DNA from: Verrucomicrobiota bacterium
GTDB lineage: Bacteria > Verrucomicrobiota > Verrucomicrobiia > Opitutales > Puniceicoccaceae
Direction of reading: 5' to 3'
Length of the DNA: 59,900 nucleotides
NCBI GenBank assembly: GCA_038744685.1
Contig: JBCDMB010000021.1
Span: 1 to 59,900 of the forward strand
Both the position numbers and the translations under genes were made by a program. The notes beneath the pieces were generated by a model. That model was not told the DNA's origin and ran no database searches. It saw only the letters and a list, made by a program, of their open reading frames with translations. Below, piece by piece: positions 42,986 to 52,114 of the stretch. Positions within the stretch are counted from its first letter, which is position 1. Every line of letters starts with the position of its first letter.

Positions 42986-44725
42986 ATGATTCTCCGCGTT
43001 GGGTTCTCGATCCTTTTTGCACAACTCGCTTTGGTTCTAGGTGCGTGGTTTGGCTTTGTTGTTGGCCTCACCTTTGGCTTTTGGTGGTGGGCTCTTTACC
43101 TGTTGGGTGCGGTTGTTGGGGCAGTCATCCCGAAAGGAGATTTCAAATCTCAGGTTTCAGATTTCAAAGTTTGGGTTTTCAGGATCATACCGGTTCTCTT
43201 TTCTCACGCCATCATTCTCTTTGTCGCATCCGTCGCAGCCTCCTCGATCATTGATGTTGGATGGGATAGTGTAGAGACCCATCAGGAGGGAGTGCTTCTT
43301 ATACGAGAGGGTTGGAACCCCGTGAATCCTCAACCCGGATGGATACAGGCTCAGCCGGAAGACGGGTTTGTCCGGCTGGCTCCGTCTTTGAATCCCTCTT
43401 GGTTCACCTATTGCGGGATGTATGCGAATGCCGCACTTCTCGCGGACCTCCCCGGTGGTTTTGAAGGTGCCAAAGGGTATCGATTCGTCCTTGTAGTGGG
43501 TTTTCTCGTTTTATCGGTAATGATGCTGAGAAATGCCGGGCTCTCTCCAGGAGTCGCTTTTACGGTGGGTTTTCTTCTTATAGCGAATCCTGTCGTCCTC
43601 TATCAGATTTGGACACTTTATATGGACTTCGACGTAGCCGTTTTTGCCACATTGCTGCTCCTTGGCATTTTTAGCCTTTCGTATCGTTGGAGTTGGCAGG
43701 TGTTGCTGGCAACTTTTGCTGCCCTCGTGCTCCTTTGTTTTGCCAAGAGGAGCGGGCCGGCGTTTGGCGCCGTCCTCGGAGGAGTTCTGGTTTTGACCGT
43801 CATTGTCAAGAATCCGAGTTGGCTTCGGTTTGTCTTCGCAGAGCGGAAGGGATGGATCGCAGGGTCCATAATTCTTCTGCTGGCAATTGTTGGCGTTTGG
43901 TTGGGAATCGAACGGTATGGCGATCGATTGTCTAGGGGTAAGGAGTTTGTGGAAACCGCTGTTCTGAAACCAAACGAGTTTGATCAGGCTATGGACATTC
44001 GGGTTCCGCAGTCAGTGACTGGTCTCTCCCGCCCTGAGCAGTTTTTAAGATCTTTTTTTGAGGAAACGGCGATGGACCGAGGTCAGTCTTTGAAGCTGCC
44101 GCTCTCCTGGAATCCTTCGGAGTGGAGCACTTTTCGCACAGTGATTTTTCCCGGATATGAGTCGGGAGGTTTTGGTCCTCTGTTTTCTGGAGTCTTTTTC
44201 CTGTGTGTGTTGGCGAGGATCCTTTCGGGCAGCCATCGGGGAGTGCCGGGAAGGTTTCTTCGATGGGTTCTCTATGCCGCTATTTTGCTAATCTGTTTTC
44301 TGGTCCCGAGTTGGTGGGCGCGGTGGGTTCCGTTCGTTTACGCAGTGCCATTTCTTTTGATGAGCGAAACACTTCTTGCATGGGCCAAGTTTGGGAAGTC
44401 GGGCGAAAGATATTTCCTCCAAGTGGGTCGGTCCTATTTGCTACCAGTGCTCGTTGTAGGGATAGCTGGGTTCTTTGCCATTGGAAATGCCGTTGGAATT
44501 GTGCGAATCTCTCATTCAGCGAGTCAGGAGGCTACGCAAAGGATCCAAGAGCTTTTGGGAGAATGGGAAACCATGGATACCCCTCTATTGATTGACATTG
44601 ATCGGTCCTTAATGGTTAAGCGCTGGCTCTTCGATCGGGGAATTGAATACGTTTTGATTGACAGTGATACACTCCCTACACAGCCCGTGCCTTACACCTA
44701 TTCTCGTTATCGAATCGATCCATGA
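42986..44725 (+). CDS. Large polytopic membrane protein (GT-C-like) with an in-frame period-7 array
   Basis: 579 aa from ATG 42986 with GAGGA upstream. About ten to twelve hydrophobic segments; the loop after TM3 has WDSVETHQEGVLLIREGWNP, and LYQIWTLYMDFDVAVFATLL lies further on. General layout fits GT39-like/dolichyl-mannosyltransferase-type proteins. Between the second and third membrane segments, DFKSQVSDFKVWVF is encoded by a repeat array (43141-43182), so it is probably an insertion tolerated in a cytoplasmic loop. The stop overlaps the next permease start by 4 bp. Function not determined. Confidence 0.62.
   Translation: MILRVGFSILFAQLALVLGAWFGFVVGLTFGFWWWALYLLGAVVGAVIPKGDFKSQVSDFKVWVFRIIPVLFSHAIILFVASVAASSIIDVGWDSVETHQEGVLLIREGWNPVNPQPGWIQAQPEDGFVRLAPSLNPSWFTYCGMYANAALLADLPGGFEGAKGYRFVLVVGFLVLSVMMLRNAGLSPGVAFTVGFLLIANPVVLYQIWTLYMDFDVAVFATLLLLGIFSLSYRWSWQVLLATFAALVLLCFAKRSGPAFGAVLGGVLVLTVIVKNPSWLRFVFAERKGWIAGSIILLLAIVGVWLGIERYGDRLSRGKEFVETAVLKPNEFDQAMDIRVPQSVTGLSRPEQFLRSFFEETAMDRGQSLKLPLSWNPSEWSTFRTVIFPGYESGGFGPLFSGVFFLCVLARILSGSHRGVPGRFLRWVLYAAILLICFLVPSWWARWVPFVYAVPFLLMSETLLAWAKFGKSGERYFLQVGRSYLLPVLVVGIAGFFAIGNAVGIVRISHSASQEATQRIQELLGEWETMDTPLLIDIDRSLMVKRWLFDRGIEYVLIDSDTLPTQPVPYTYSRYRIDP
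43141..43182. repeat. Period-7 degenerate array inside a coding region
   Basis: Six 7-mers (TTTCAAA, TCTCAGG, TTTCAGA, TTTCAAA, GTTTGGG, TTTTCAG). The length, 42 bp, keeps the reading frame. The unit differs from the CGAACNT arrays but the period is the same. Confidence 0.7.
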
Positions 44726-45552
44726 AGAATGACTCAAGGTTTTGGCCGTTGGATATACTACCCCGGCTCTACGCAAACCGACTGCTTCTCTGGCAATTCA
44801 CGGTTCGGAATATCAGTGCACGGCACAAAGGCAGCTACCTTGGTGTATTTTGGATGGTGCTGAATCCTCTCCTGATGATGTCACTCTACTCTTTTGTTTT
44901 TGGCGTCATCTTCAACGGGCGTTATGACGCGGGCGACCCAACAGAGACTGCTCTGGACTATGCGTTGGGGGTATTTCTTAGCCTAACGATCTTCCAGCTC
45001 ATCGCAGAAGTGATGGGGGTCTCGACGACAATCATTCTGGCAAATACCAATATCGTTAAGAAGGTCGTGTTTCCTCTCGAAATTCTTCCGGTGGCTACGG
45101 TGGGTGCCTCGATCTACAGTTTTTTCATCAGCCTCTGCCTCGTCTTTCTTGGGATCATCGTCTTTGGAAGGGAACTGACCTGGATGGCGCTCTATCTTCC
45201 GATAATTATCCTTCCGGTCGTCTTTTTCTCTCTGGGAATCGGTTGGTTTTTCTCCGCAATAGGAGTGTTCGTGCGCGATATCGGTCAGCTCATGCAGTTC
45301 CTCACTCTTGCTCTCATGTACGGAAGTGCGGTTTTCTACCCGATTGATCGAGCCATCGTTGCCGGTCTTTATCCCATCCTGAAATTCAACCCACTCGCAC
45401 ACATTGTTGAACAGGCGCGAAGAGTTGTTTTGTGGCAGGAGCCGCTTCACCTCGAGCCGGTTCTTTATGCATACGTGACATCGATTGCGGTTCTCTTGGT
45501 AGGGTACTTTACCTTCCACAAGCTTCGTAAGGGCTTCGCGGATGTTCTTTAG
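44722..45552 (+). CDS. Polysaccharide ABC exporter, permease subunit (Wzm-like, second system)
   Basis: 276 aa. LLWQFTVRNISARHKGSYLG then VFWMVLNPLLMMSLYSFVFG is the typical N-terminal region of O-antigen ABC-2 permeases; about six hydrophobic segments follow, with YGSAVFYPIDRAI near the end. It starts 4 bp before the stop of the previous gene and is followed by its ATPase 22 bp later. It differs clearly from the permease at 1611 (different loops), so it is a second system rather than a recent copy. Confidence 0.9.
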   Translation: MKNDSRFWPLDILPRLYANRLLLWQFTVRNISARHKGSYLGVFWMVLNPLLMMSLYSFVFGVIFNGRYDAGDPTETALDYALGVFLSLTIFQLIAEVMGVSTTIILANTNIVKKVVFPLEILPVATVGASIYSFFISLCLVFLGIIVFGRELTWMALYLPIIILPVVFFSLGIGWFFSAIGVFVRDIGQLMQFLTLALMYGSAVFYPIDRAIVAGLYPILKFNPLAHIVEQARRVVLWQEPLHLEPVLYAYVTSIAVLLVGYFTFHKLRKGFADVL

Positions 45553-45574
45553 GCCACTGGTAGTAGGGTAGTGG

Positions 45575-47014
45575 ATGAATGATTCAGAATTAGTGGTTTC
45601 TGTCCGTAATTTGACGAAAGCATATCGGGTTTGGGAGAATCCTTTGGACCGGTTGAAATCTCCCCTGCTGAATTCGGTGGCAAAGAGTATTCCCGGTGAG
45701 ACGGGGTTTAGGCGCGCCTTGCAGAGAAAGGCCGCTCGCTACTATCGGGACTTCTACGCGTTGCGGCAGGTATCATTCGATATCGCACGGGGAACGAGCT
45801 TCGGGATTCTCGGCAGAAACGGTTCGGGTAAGAGCACGTTGCTGCAAATTATTGCGGGAACGCTGACTCCAACCTCAGGAGAAGTTGCCCTCTCTGGAAG
45901 GGTTGCTGCGCTTCTTGAGCTGGGATCCGGTTTCAATCCAGAATTTACGGGACGGGAGAATGTATACATGAACGCCTCGATTCTTGGAATCTCACGGAAG
46001 GTCGTTGACGAGCGTTTTGACGATATCGCCGCCTTTGCGGATATTGGCGAATTTATGGATCAGCCGGTCAAAACCTATTCCAGCGGGATGTATGTTCGGC
46101 TCGCTTTTGCGGTGATCGTCCATGTCGATGCCGATATTCTCATTGTGGACGAAGCTCTGGCGGTGGGAGACGTGTTTTTTGTGCAGAAGTGCATGCGGTT
46201 TCTTAAGAAGTTTCAGGAGAATGGCGTTCTCCTTTTTGTCAGTCATGACCTTCCCTCGATCAATCGCCTTTGCGATCAGGCCTTGTGGTTGGATCAGGGG
46301 AATGTGCGGATGCGTGGAGTTCCCAAGGATGTCACCGAGTCCTACTTTTCCGAGTTCTATGCGGGTAATGATGGAACTGGGACAAGTGATCTGCAGAATT
46401 CTCAGCAGGAGGAGAAGTCACCTTCGATAGAGAGGGTTCCTCCCGCTGAGAACGAGCAGATTTTGGGCGAGGAAATCCATGACCAGCGTCTTTCTTTCCT
46501 CAATTTTTCTCAATACCGGAACGACATTGAGGTCTTTGCTTTCAACCCGAATGGGGACTCATTTGGCGAGCGGAAAGTGGAGGTAGTCGACGCGCGTCTC
46601 TTCGATCAGGAAGGCAGGCCGTTGGGATGGATCGTTGGGGGTGAGAAAGTTGAAGCAAGGGTTCGGGTACGTGCCCACGCTTCAGTGGATAACCCGATGA
46701 TTGGATTTGGAATCAAGGATCCAAGCGGGCAGGTGTTGTTTGGCGACAATACGTTTCTCACCACCCGGGGGCAGTCGTGGCCAATGGCCAAAGGAGAAGA
46801 ACTACAGGCGCGCTTTTTCTTTCAAATGCCGATCCTGCGGGCGGGAGATTATGTAATGAACGCTACAGTTGCCACAGGCACCCAGACCGAACACGAGATG
46901 CAGCACTGGCTTCATGATGCAGTAGTCTTACGTTCTTACACCAAGAGCGATACGACCGGGATGATCGGCTTGCCGATGTTGGAGATTCGGACGGAGAAGC
47001 CCCGGGAAGAGTAG
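45575..47014 (+). CDS. Polysaccharide ABC exporter, ATP-binding subunit with C-terminal glycan-binding domain (Wzt-like, second system)
   Basis: 479 aa. Walker A GRNGSGKST (80-88), signature YSSGM (168-172), Walker B ILIVDE (188-193), H-loop His224. After a linker (NEQILGEEIHDQRLSFLNFS, near 300) comes a Wzt C-terminal beta-sandwich to residue about 470, longer than in the first system. This domain likely binds the chain end, so the two ATPases may select different glycans or different caps. Family certain. Confidence 0.9.
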   Translation: MNDSELVVSVRNLTKAYRVWENPLDRLKSPLLNSVAKSIPGETGFRRALQRKAARYYRDFYALRQVSFDIARGTSFGILGRNGSGKSTLLQIIAGTLTPTSGEVALSGRVAALLELGSGFNPEFTGRENVYMNASILGISRKVVDERFDDIAAFADIGEFMDQPVKTYSSGMYVRLAFAVIVHVDADILIVDEALAVGDVFFVQKCMRFLKKFQENGVLLFVSHDLPSINRLCDQALWLDQGNVRMRGVPKDVTESYFSEFYAGNDGTGTSDLQNSQQEEKSPSIERVPPAENEQILGEEIHDQRLSFLNFSQYRNDIEVFAFNPNGDSFGERKVEVVDARLFDQEGRPLGWIVGGEKVEARVRVRAHASVDNPMIGFGIKDPSGQVLFGDNTFLTTRGQSWPMAKGEELQARFFFQMPILRAGDYVMNATVATGTQTEHEMQHWLHDAVVLRSYTKSDTTGMIGLPMLEIRTEKPREE

Positions 47015-47037
47015 CGATATGAGATTGAAACTATCTC

Positions 47038-47123
47038 GTAGCATCGGTCGTGAGACCGATGAATTGATACGTCCTACAAGTCTCGAGAAAGGCTTTTTCA
47101 TCCGCCTCACGGCGTGATGCTAC
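47038..47123. repeat. Inverted pair of REP hairpins (GTGA-loop type)
   Basis: First unit GTAGCATCGGTC-GTGA-GACCGATG (47038-47061). Second unit, opposite strand, CATCCGCC-TCAC-GGCGTGATGCTAC (47099-47123). The two face each other over about 37 bp in the gap 47015-47139, the arrangement of bacterial interspersed mosaic elements. Confidence 0.8.
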
Positions 47124-47139
47124 AGACTCTGAATGCACC

Positions 47140-48024
47140 TTGAGCAGTTCGACCTCTCATCGAGAACACTCCGTGAGTCAGGATCACTCGATTAAAAGAC
47201 CATCCCAGTTGGGCCGAGTTTTTCGTAGATTGACTCGTCGCCCGCTACTCAGCGCTTTGGTTTCGGTCTATGATGCAGAGGATTGGATTGAGGGGTGTCT
47301 CGAGGATCTCGTTCAACAGTCTCTCTTCCAATTGAGAGACATGGAAGTTATCGTCATTGATGCCGACTCGCCAAGTAACGAGAGGGTCGTTATTGCAGAG
47401 TTTCAGAGACGTTTTCCAAAAAACATTATCTATCATCGTCTCTCCTCGAAAGAGAGTCTTTACGGGGCGTGGAATCAAGGGATTGAGCTGGCCGCTGGCC
47501 GTTATCTGACCAGTGCCAACTGTGATGATAGACACCATCCTGATGGTCTCAAACGATTGGTAGACGAACTGGAGAAGAACCCGCAGCTGGGGCTGGTTTT
47601 CGCTGACCAGTTGGTTACCCGGAAGCCTCACGAGTCTTTTGCCGAGAACTCTGCGACGGAAAGGTGGAACTGGCCGGAGTATGATCCTGCGATTCTACGA
47701 AGAAGATGCGTAATCGGCCCGCAACCGGTATGGCGTTGGTCGTTGCATCGAGAGTATGGTCTCTTCGATCCAACCTTTCGTTCCGCGGGGGATTGGGAGT
47801 TTTGGCTGCGCATTAGCCCCTTTGTCGCGATGAAGAAGGTTGGAGAGATTCTTGGGCTCTATTACCTCAACCCGAAGGGACTCGAACACAGTAGCAAGGG
47901 GACAAGCTCGGAGTTGCCGGAGGAGGTGGCCCGTATTAGGGAAAAGTATGATCTTCATGACGAACCACTGGAAGCGACGGAGTTGGGGCCGCTTGCAGAT
48001 GGATTCGCAGGGAATACGAAATGA
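47140..48024 (+). CDS. Family 2 glycosyltransferase
   Basis: 294 aa from TTG 47140 (no ATG fits). LLSALVSVYDAEDWIEGCLE opens the GT-A domain; VIVIDADSPSNER is the nucleotide strand; ESLYGAWNQGIELAAGRYLT and SANCDDRHHPDGL give the DxD region; FRSAGDWEFWLRISPF is the acceptor site. The final part has no membrane segment. It overlaps the following small membrane protein gene by 4 bp. Confidence 0.83.
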   Translation: MSSSTSHREHSVSQDHSIKRPSQLGRVFRRLTRRPLLSALVSVYDAEDWIEGCLEDLVQQSLFQLRDMEVIVIDADSPSNERVVIAEFQRRFPKNIIYHRLSSKESLYGAWNQGIELAAGRYLTSANCDDRHHPDGLKRLVDELEKNPQLGLVFADQLVTRKPHESFAENSATERWNWPEYDPAILRRRCVIGPQPVWRWSLHREYGLFDPTFRSAGDWEFWLRISPFVAMKKVGEILGLYYLNPKGLEHSSKGTSSELPEEVARIREKYDLHDEPLEATELGPLADGFAGNTK

Positions 48025-48590
48025 AAAGGGTGCTTACGGGTCCGGTGATCCTCGGCTTGCTCTTTGCGTTCATCGGTTGGACCTGGAGTGGAATTTGGAC
48101 AGGTTGGACGCGATGGGACGTAACCCTTTCTGCCGAGAACGGAGGAGTCCTCAAATGGTATGTGGACTCTGGAAAAGGTTTCTCGGAAGACGAGGGGGCG
48201 AACACAGGTGTTCCTGCTAGCGAGCGATTTACGGCTTCTGTTCTTTTGCCTTCTTCTCTTCCGAAAAGTATTCGTCTCGATCCTTTGGACAGGGATGGCG
48301 TGATAATAATCGAATCGATATCCTGGAGAGAGCCGTGGTTGGGAAGATCCGGCACACTTGCACCGGAAGACGCTAATTGGTCTGGGGTAGCAAGAGGTTC
48401 TTCAACAGACTATGGGTTCCGAATCGAGGTGGCGGAAGGTGACATGGATCCGTTCGGAGTCTGGGAGGGTTACGACGGAAGTGCCCCGGCTTGGTGGTTG
48501 TTACTCCGAATGGTCAGTGCGCTCTTGTTAGGTTTCATCGCGTTTGCGCTCGGATTGCTGTGGAACCGGGCGGTGAAAGCTCGGATATGA
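48021..48590 (+). CDS. Small membrane protein with one extracytoplasmic domain
   Basis: 189 aa. One hydrophobic segment at each end (VILGLLFAFIGWTWSGIW; WWLLLRMVSALLLGFIAFAL) enclose about 130 residues that would be periplasmic. The stretch LKWYVDSGKGFSEDEGANTG resembles a motif found in periplasmic beta domains of membrane glycosyltransferase-associated proteins; I do not know a named family. It may help a membrane enzyme of the locus. The 310-bp gap that follows (48591-48900) holds a REP pair and no convincing gene. Confidence 0.6.
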   Translation: MKRVLTGPVILGLLFAFIGWTWSGIWTGWTRWDVTLSAENGGVLKWYVDSGKGFSEDEGANTGVPASERFTASVLLPSSLPKSIRLDPLDRDGVIIIESISWREPWLGRSGTLAPEDANWSGVARGSSTDYGFRIEVAEGDMDPFGVWEGYDGSAPAWWLLLRMVSALLLGFIAFALGLLWNRAVKARI

Positions 48591-48723
48591 GCGGTTCGTT
48601 GACCGTTCGAAGATGCCTGTGAGTTTGTCACAAGAATTTGGGCACATGAGTGTCTTTTTGTAGGAAGAGGCTTTGCGCGTCGACTGGGAATCAGTTGGGA
48701 ATTCGAGATACAGCTTCCAGAAG

Positions 48724-48803
48724 CATCGGCCGTGAGGCCGATGACCTAATTGGGCCTCTGAACTCCTATTCGGGTAGTCATCCGCCTTATGGCGGGATGT
48801 TAC
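48724..48803. repeat. Inverted pair of REP hairpins (GTGA-loop type) in a 310-bp gene-free gap
   Basis: First unit CATCGGCC-GTGA-GGCCGATG (48724-48743) is a perfect hairpin. Second, on the opposite strand, CATCCGCC-TTAT-GGCGGGATG then TTAC (48779-48803) has one bulge. The rest of 48591-48900 shows no open frame with gene-like features. Confidence 0.8.
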
Positions 48804-48900
48804 GGGTTGAGACTCTAAGATCTCTTTTGGTGACCGACTATCGCGGAGTGAGTCTTCTTCCTACCTTTCGAGGAATAGACCCTCTTCCTACGGTTTCACG

Positions 48901-50736
48901 ATGAAGACATTCACCGTTATCAAGCCAAGTCTCCGCTGTTTTCAATGGGTCACCCGAAATGCGGCTTTCGAAGGTGCTGGTTTCGATGAGAATGGCAATC
49001 CTCCTTTGTCCGTTCAACTGAAACTGGGAAACCGTATGTTGGAGTGTTTGCGTGTCTCGGGGCGTGGTGGCGGGAAAGATGATGGAAAGGTTCGGTTCCG
49101 AAAACTCTTCCGCACAGGAAAGGGTTTCAAGTGGGTGACCGCGACCGCAATTTGGGAGGACGGGAAGGAGACTGTGGTTGGACGTTTTCTTCTACTCAAC
49201 ACAGCACCACGACCTCCTGATCCTTACGCTCGGGACTACGGCTTCTTTCTTTCGAGGAACGAGCCTACTAAAGAGGAGAGGCGGAAACTGGGTGAGACCG
49301 TGAGGAGCCTCCCGATCCAGCCGAAGATTTCCGTGTTGCTGCCGACCTACAATACCAAACCGCGGCTATTGCGGGAGGCAATCCAATCGGTGCAACGACA
49401 GCTCTATCCGAACTGGGAGTTGTGTATTGCAGACGACGCTTCAACCCGCGGTGCTACCAAGAAATTGCTGCGTCGAATGGCGGCTGAGGATAATCGGATC
49501 CGGGTCTCCTTTCGCGAGACCAACGGCCATATTTCCGAGGCCAGCAACACCGCATTGGAAATGGCCACGGGCGACTGGATAGCGTTGCTCGACCACGACG
49601 ATGTTTTGCGACTGGAAAGTTTGGCGAGGACGGTTCTTGCAATGAACCGGAAGCCTGAGGTCCATTTCTTCTACAGTGACGAAGATAAGATCGATGAGAA
49701 AGGACGTCCGCTCGGACCTTATTTCAAACCAGACTGGAATCCACTCTTTCTCTACTCGCAGAACTACATCTGCCACTTTTCGGTCATGCGCACCGAGGCG
49801 GTTCGCTCAGTTGGTGGATTTCGTAAGGGCATGGAAGGAAGCCAGGACTGGGATCTTTTTCTGCGCCTTGGAAAGCGTCTGTCAGGGGACCAGATCGCTC
49901 ATATCCCAGAGGTGCTTTACCGGTGGAGGGTGATCGAAGGGTCGTCTGCGGCCAACGTTGGCGAGAAAAGTTACTCGGTTGATGCCTCTCGCAGGTCGCT
50001 GGAAGAAGCGGTGCCATGGTCCAGGGAGGGTAGCTGGGAGCTGATCGCCGGGATGTATTGGATTTGTCATCCGCCGACGTATGAGGGTTACCGCGTTGGT
50101 GATCCTGAGGAGTTGGCTGCGACCGCAGGAGATTTATCCGAAGACGTTCTGATTGTGACGTCAGGTGACTACGAATGGGAGGATTCAGTTCTGCAGAAGC
50201 TTGCGGGTTGGGCTTCGCTCCGTGGGATGGGTTGTGTCGCTCCGGCTCTTGAGGATGCAGACGGCGGCTTGGCTGAGGCGGGTCTTCTGGTAAATCCGGA
50301 TGGGATCGTTGAGTCGATCTTTCGCGACTTGAAACCTGACTTCGAAGGAATGGGACGACGGGAGATTCTTCCGCAGAATCTGCTTGTTCCGGGGCGTGTG
50401 TGCTTTGCCGTCCGTCGCGAGTTATGGGTAAACTATTGGAAGGTGGCAGAGCCCTTTACATCGTGGACCTATCGGGTCGCTGCGTTTTGCCTGACTCTTG
50501 AAAGGCAGGGCTTAAAGAACATCCTCACTCCCCATCTAAGGATTCGCGGCTCCGTTCCGTCTTGGAACGAAATGAATGAGTCCGTGGAGTTGTGTGAACG
50601 GTATCCGGAAGTCCGAGCCGGTGATCCGGGATCGAATCCCAATCTTACCGTGGCGGAGGGTGCATTTTCCTTGCAGCTGGATAGCAATGTGCCGCGCAAT
50701 TGGGAGTGGAAGGAGGTCAATCGAAGTGCCCTTTAG
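48901..50736 (+). CDS. Large GT2 protein with N-terminal accessory domain
   Basis: 611 aa. Residues 1 to about 125 form a beta-rich accessory part (FTVIKPSLRCFQWVTRNAAF). The GT2 domain starts at QPKISVLLPTYNTKPRLLRE (near 140), with CIADDASTRGATKKLL, WIALLDHDDVLRLESL (DxD), HFFYSDEDKIDEKG, and GSQDWDLFLRLGKR. This form is common in O-antigen and S-layer glycan transferases. The last 200 residues are a degenerate second domain. It overlaps the next GT2 gene by 11 bp. Confidence 0.85.
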   Translation: MKTFTVIKPSLRCFQWVTRNAAFEGAGFDENGNPPLSVQLKLGNRMLECLRVSGRGGGKDDGKVRFRKLFRTGKGFKWVTATAIWEDGKETVVGRFLLLNTAPRPPDPYARDYGFFLSRNEPTKEERRKLGETVRSLPIQPKISVLLPTYNTKPRLLREAIQSVQRQLYPNWELCIADDASTRGATKKLLRRMAAEDNRIRVSFRETNGHISEASNTALEMATGDWIALLDHDDVLRLESLARTVLAMNRKPEVHFFYSDEDKIDEKGRPLGPYFKPDWNPLFLYSQNYICHFSVMRTEAVRSVGGFRKGMEGSQDWDLFLRLGKRLSGDQIAHIPEVLYRWRVIEGSSAANVGEKSYSVDASRRSLEEAVPWSREGSWELIAGMYWICHPPTYEGYRVGDPEELAATAGDLSEDVLIVTSGDYEWEDSVLQKLAGWASLRGMGCVAPALEDADGGLAEAGLLVNPDGIVESIFRDLKPDFEGMGRREILPQNLLVPGRVCFAVRRELWVNYWKVAEPFTSWTYRVAAFCLTLERQGLKNILTPHLRIRGSVPSWNEMNESVELCERYPEVRAGDPGSNPNLTVAEGAFSLQLDSNVPRNWEWKEVNRSAL

Positions 50737-52114
50737 TTCAGTTTCTGTTATCATTCCCTGTTTTAATCATGGAGCCTACTTGCGGGAGGCTATCGAATCG
50801 GTGTTGCGACAGGAGGTATCGGCGACGGAGGTGATCGTGGTTGATGATGGCTCGACTGATTCTCAGACCCGCAGGGTTCTGGATGAGCTGCAGAGCGAGC
50901 CGAACCTAAAAGTCCTTTCCCGTGAGAATGGAGGTCCGGCCGCAGCTCGCAACACGGGTATTCAAGCGGCTGCCGGGCCTTACCTGCTCTGCGTGGATGC
51001 AGATGATCGACTGCGACCGGAATTTCTCTCGCAAACGGTTCCTCGTCTCGAAGCAGACCCGGAGGTCGGGATCGTCTACGGGCGTGCGGCCTACTTTGGA
51101 GCCAAGGAGGGTGAGTCGTCGCATTCGCCGTTTAAGTTTCCTGAGTTCCTCCTCGAACCGAGTATCTTTGCTACTGCGCTTTTCCGGAAAGCAGATTGGG
51201 AGAAAGTCGGCGGATTTCGTGAGGAGATGAAATTCGGCTGGGAAGATTTTGAGTTTTGGATCTCTCTCGTCGAACAAGGGTGCAAAGTCGCGTATGTGGA
51301 TGAAGTTCTTTTCGACTACCGGCAGCATGAAGGGTCGAGAGATGTTAGCTTCTCTGCCTCCCGCGAAAGAATTTTGGAGGCCTTCACTACGATCTACCGG
51401 TTTCATTCAGAAATCTACGGGAAAAATATTCGACTGCTCTTCGAGGCTCACTTGGAGCGGTTGGATTGGCGGTCCCTTTTTGCGTCCGGTGGTAGTGCCG
51501 AGCTAAGAATTTTTACTGACGGCAAGGAGCGTGTGCTTGTTGCGCCTGAACCTGTTCCCGAAGAGGGAGACGCTTCGGTCACATTCCATTGGGGGAGTGC
51601 GGGTGTCGGTAGCGAGGATCTGCGCTTCGACCCCTTTGATGGAATTGGAGAGTTTCTTCTGCGCTCTATCGAACTCCTGGATGGTGAGGGGGAAGACTTT
51701 CGGACTCTTTCGCCGGAGGATTATACGGTATCGGACCCGTCCTTCTCCGTTCCGCTGTCTCCTGAAGAGGGTGGTGTCGGTTTCTTCTTTCTCGGTGGAG
51801 ATCCCCACATGCGTATCAGCCTCAGGAATACAGAAGAACTATTGAATGCTCACGGTCTACGGATGCACTTTACGGTCTGCCGCGGGGCTGCGGTCGGGAC
51901 GGAGCTACTGAAGCGTCTCGGAGAGGCAGCCACTGAGGTCAATCAAACAACCGAAATGGCCCGTGGGTTACGGTTGGAACTCTCCCATGTGAAAGCGGAG
52001 CTCGAAAGTGAGATCAGTAAAAGGCGCGCAATCCAATCATCGCTGAGCTATCGGCTGACCCGTCCAATCGCGAAACTGTTTGAGAAAAAGGGGAGTGAGG
52101 GCTCTTCGCGATGA
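50726..52114 (+). CDS. GT2 glycosyltransferase with C-terminal extension and coiled coil
   Basis: 462 aa from GTG 50726, chosen because AAGGAGGT ends 8 bp upstream; the frame is open to 50576 but that lies inside the previous gene. GT2 motifs: VSVIIPCFNHGAYLREAIES, VIVVDDGSTDSQ, ENGGPAAARNTGIQAAAGPY, LLCVDADDRLRPE, KFGWEDFEFWISLV. Residues about 260-410 are a beta-rich part without known match. The end (LRLELSHVKAELESEISKRR) is a short predicted coiled coil. ATGA overlap with the next gene. Confidence 0.85.
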   Translation: MPFSSVSVIIPCFNHGAYLREAIESVLRQEVSATEVIVVDDGSTDSQTRRVLDELQSEPNLKVLSRENGGPAAARNTGIQAAAGPYLLCVDADDRLRPEFLSQTVPRLEADPEVGIVYGRAAYFGAKEGESSHSPFKFPEFLLEPSIFATALFRKADWEKVGGFREEMKFGWEDFEFWISLVEQGCKVAYVDEVLFDYRQHEGSRDVSFSASRERILEAFTTIYRFHSEIYGKNIRLLFEAHLERLDWRSLFASGGSAELRIFTDGKERVLVAPEPVPEEGDASVTFHWGSAGVGSEDLRFDPFDGIGEFLLRSIELLDGEGEDFRTLSPEDYTVSDPSFSVPLSPEEGGVGFFFLGGDPHMRISLRNTEELLNAHGLRMHFTVCRGAAVGTELLKRLGEAATEVNQTTEMARGLRLELSHVKAELESEISKRRAIQSSLSYRLTRPIAKLFEKKGSEGSSR

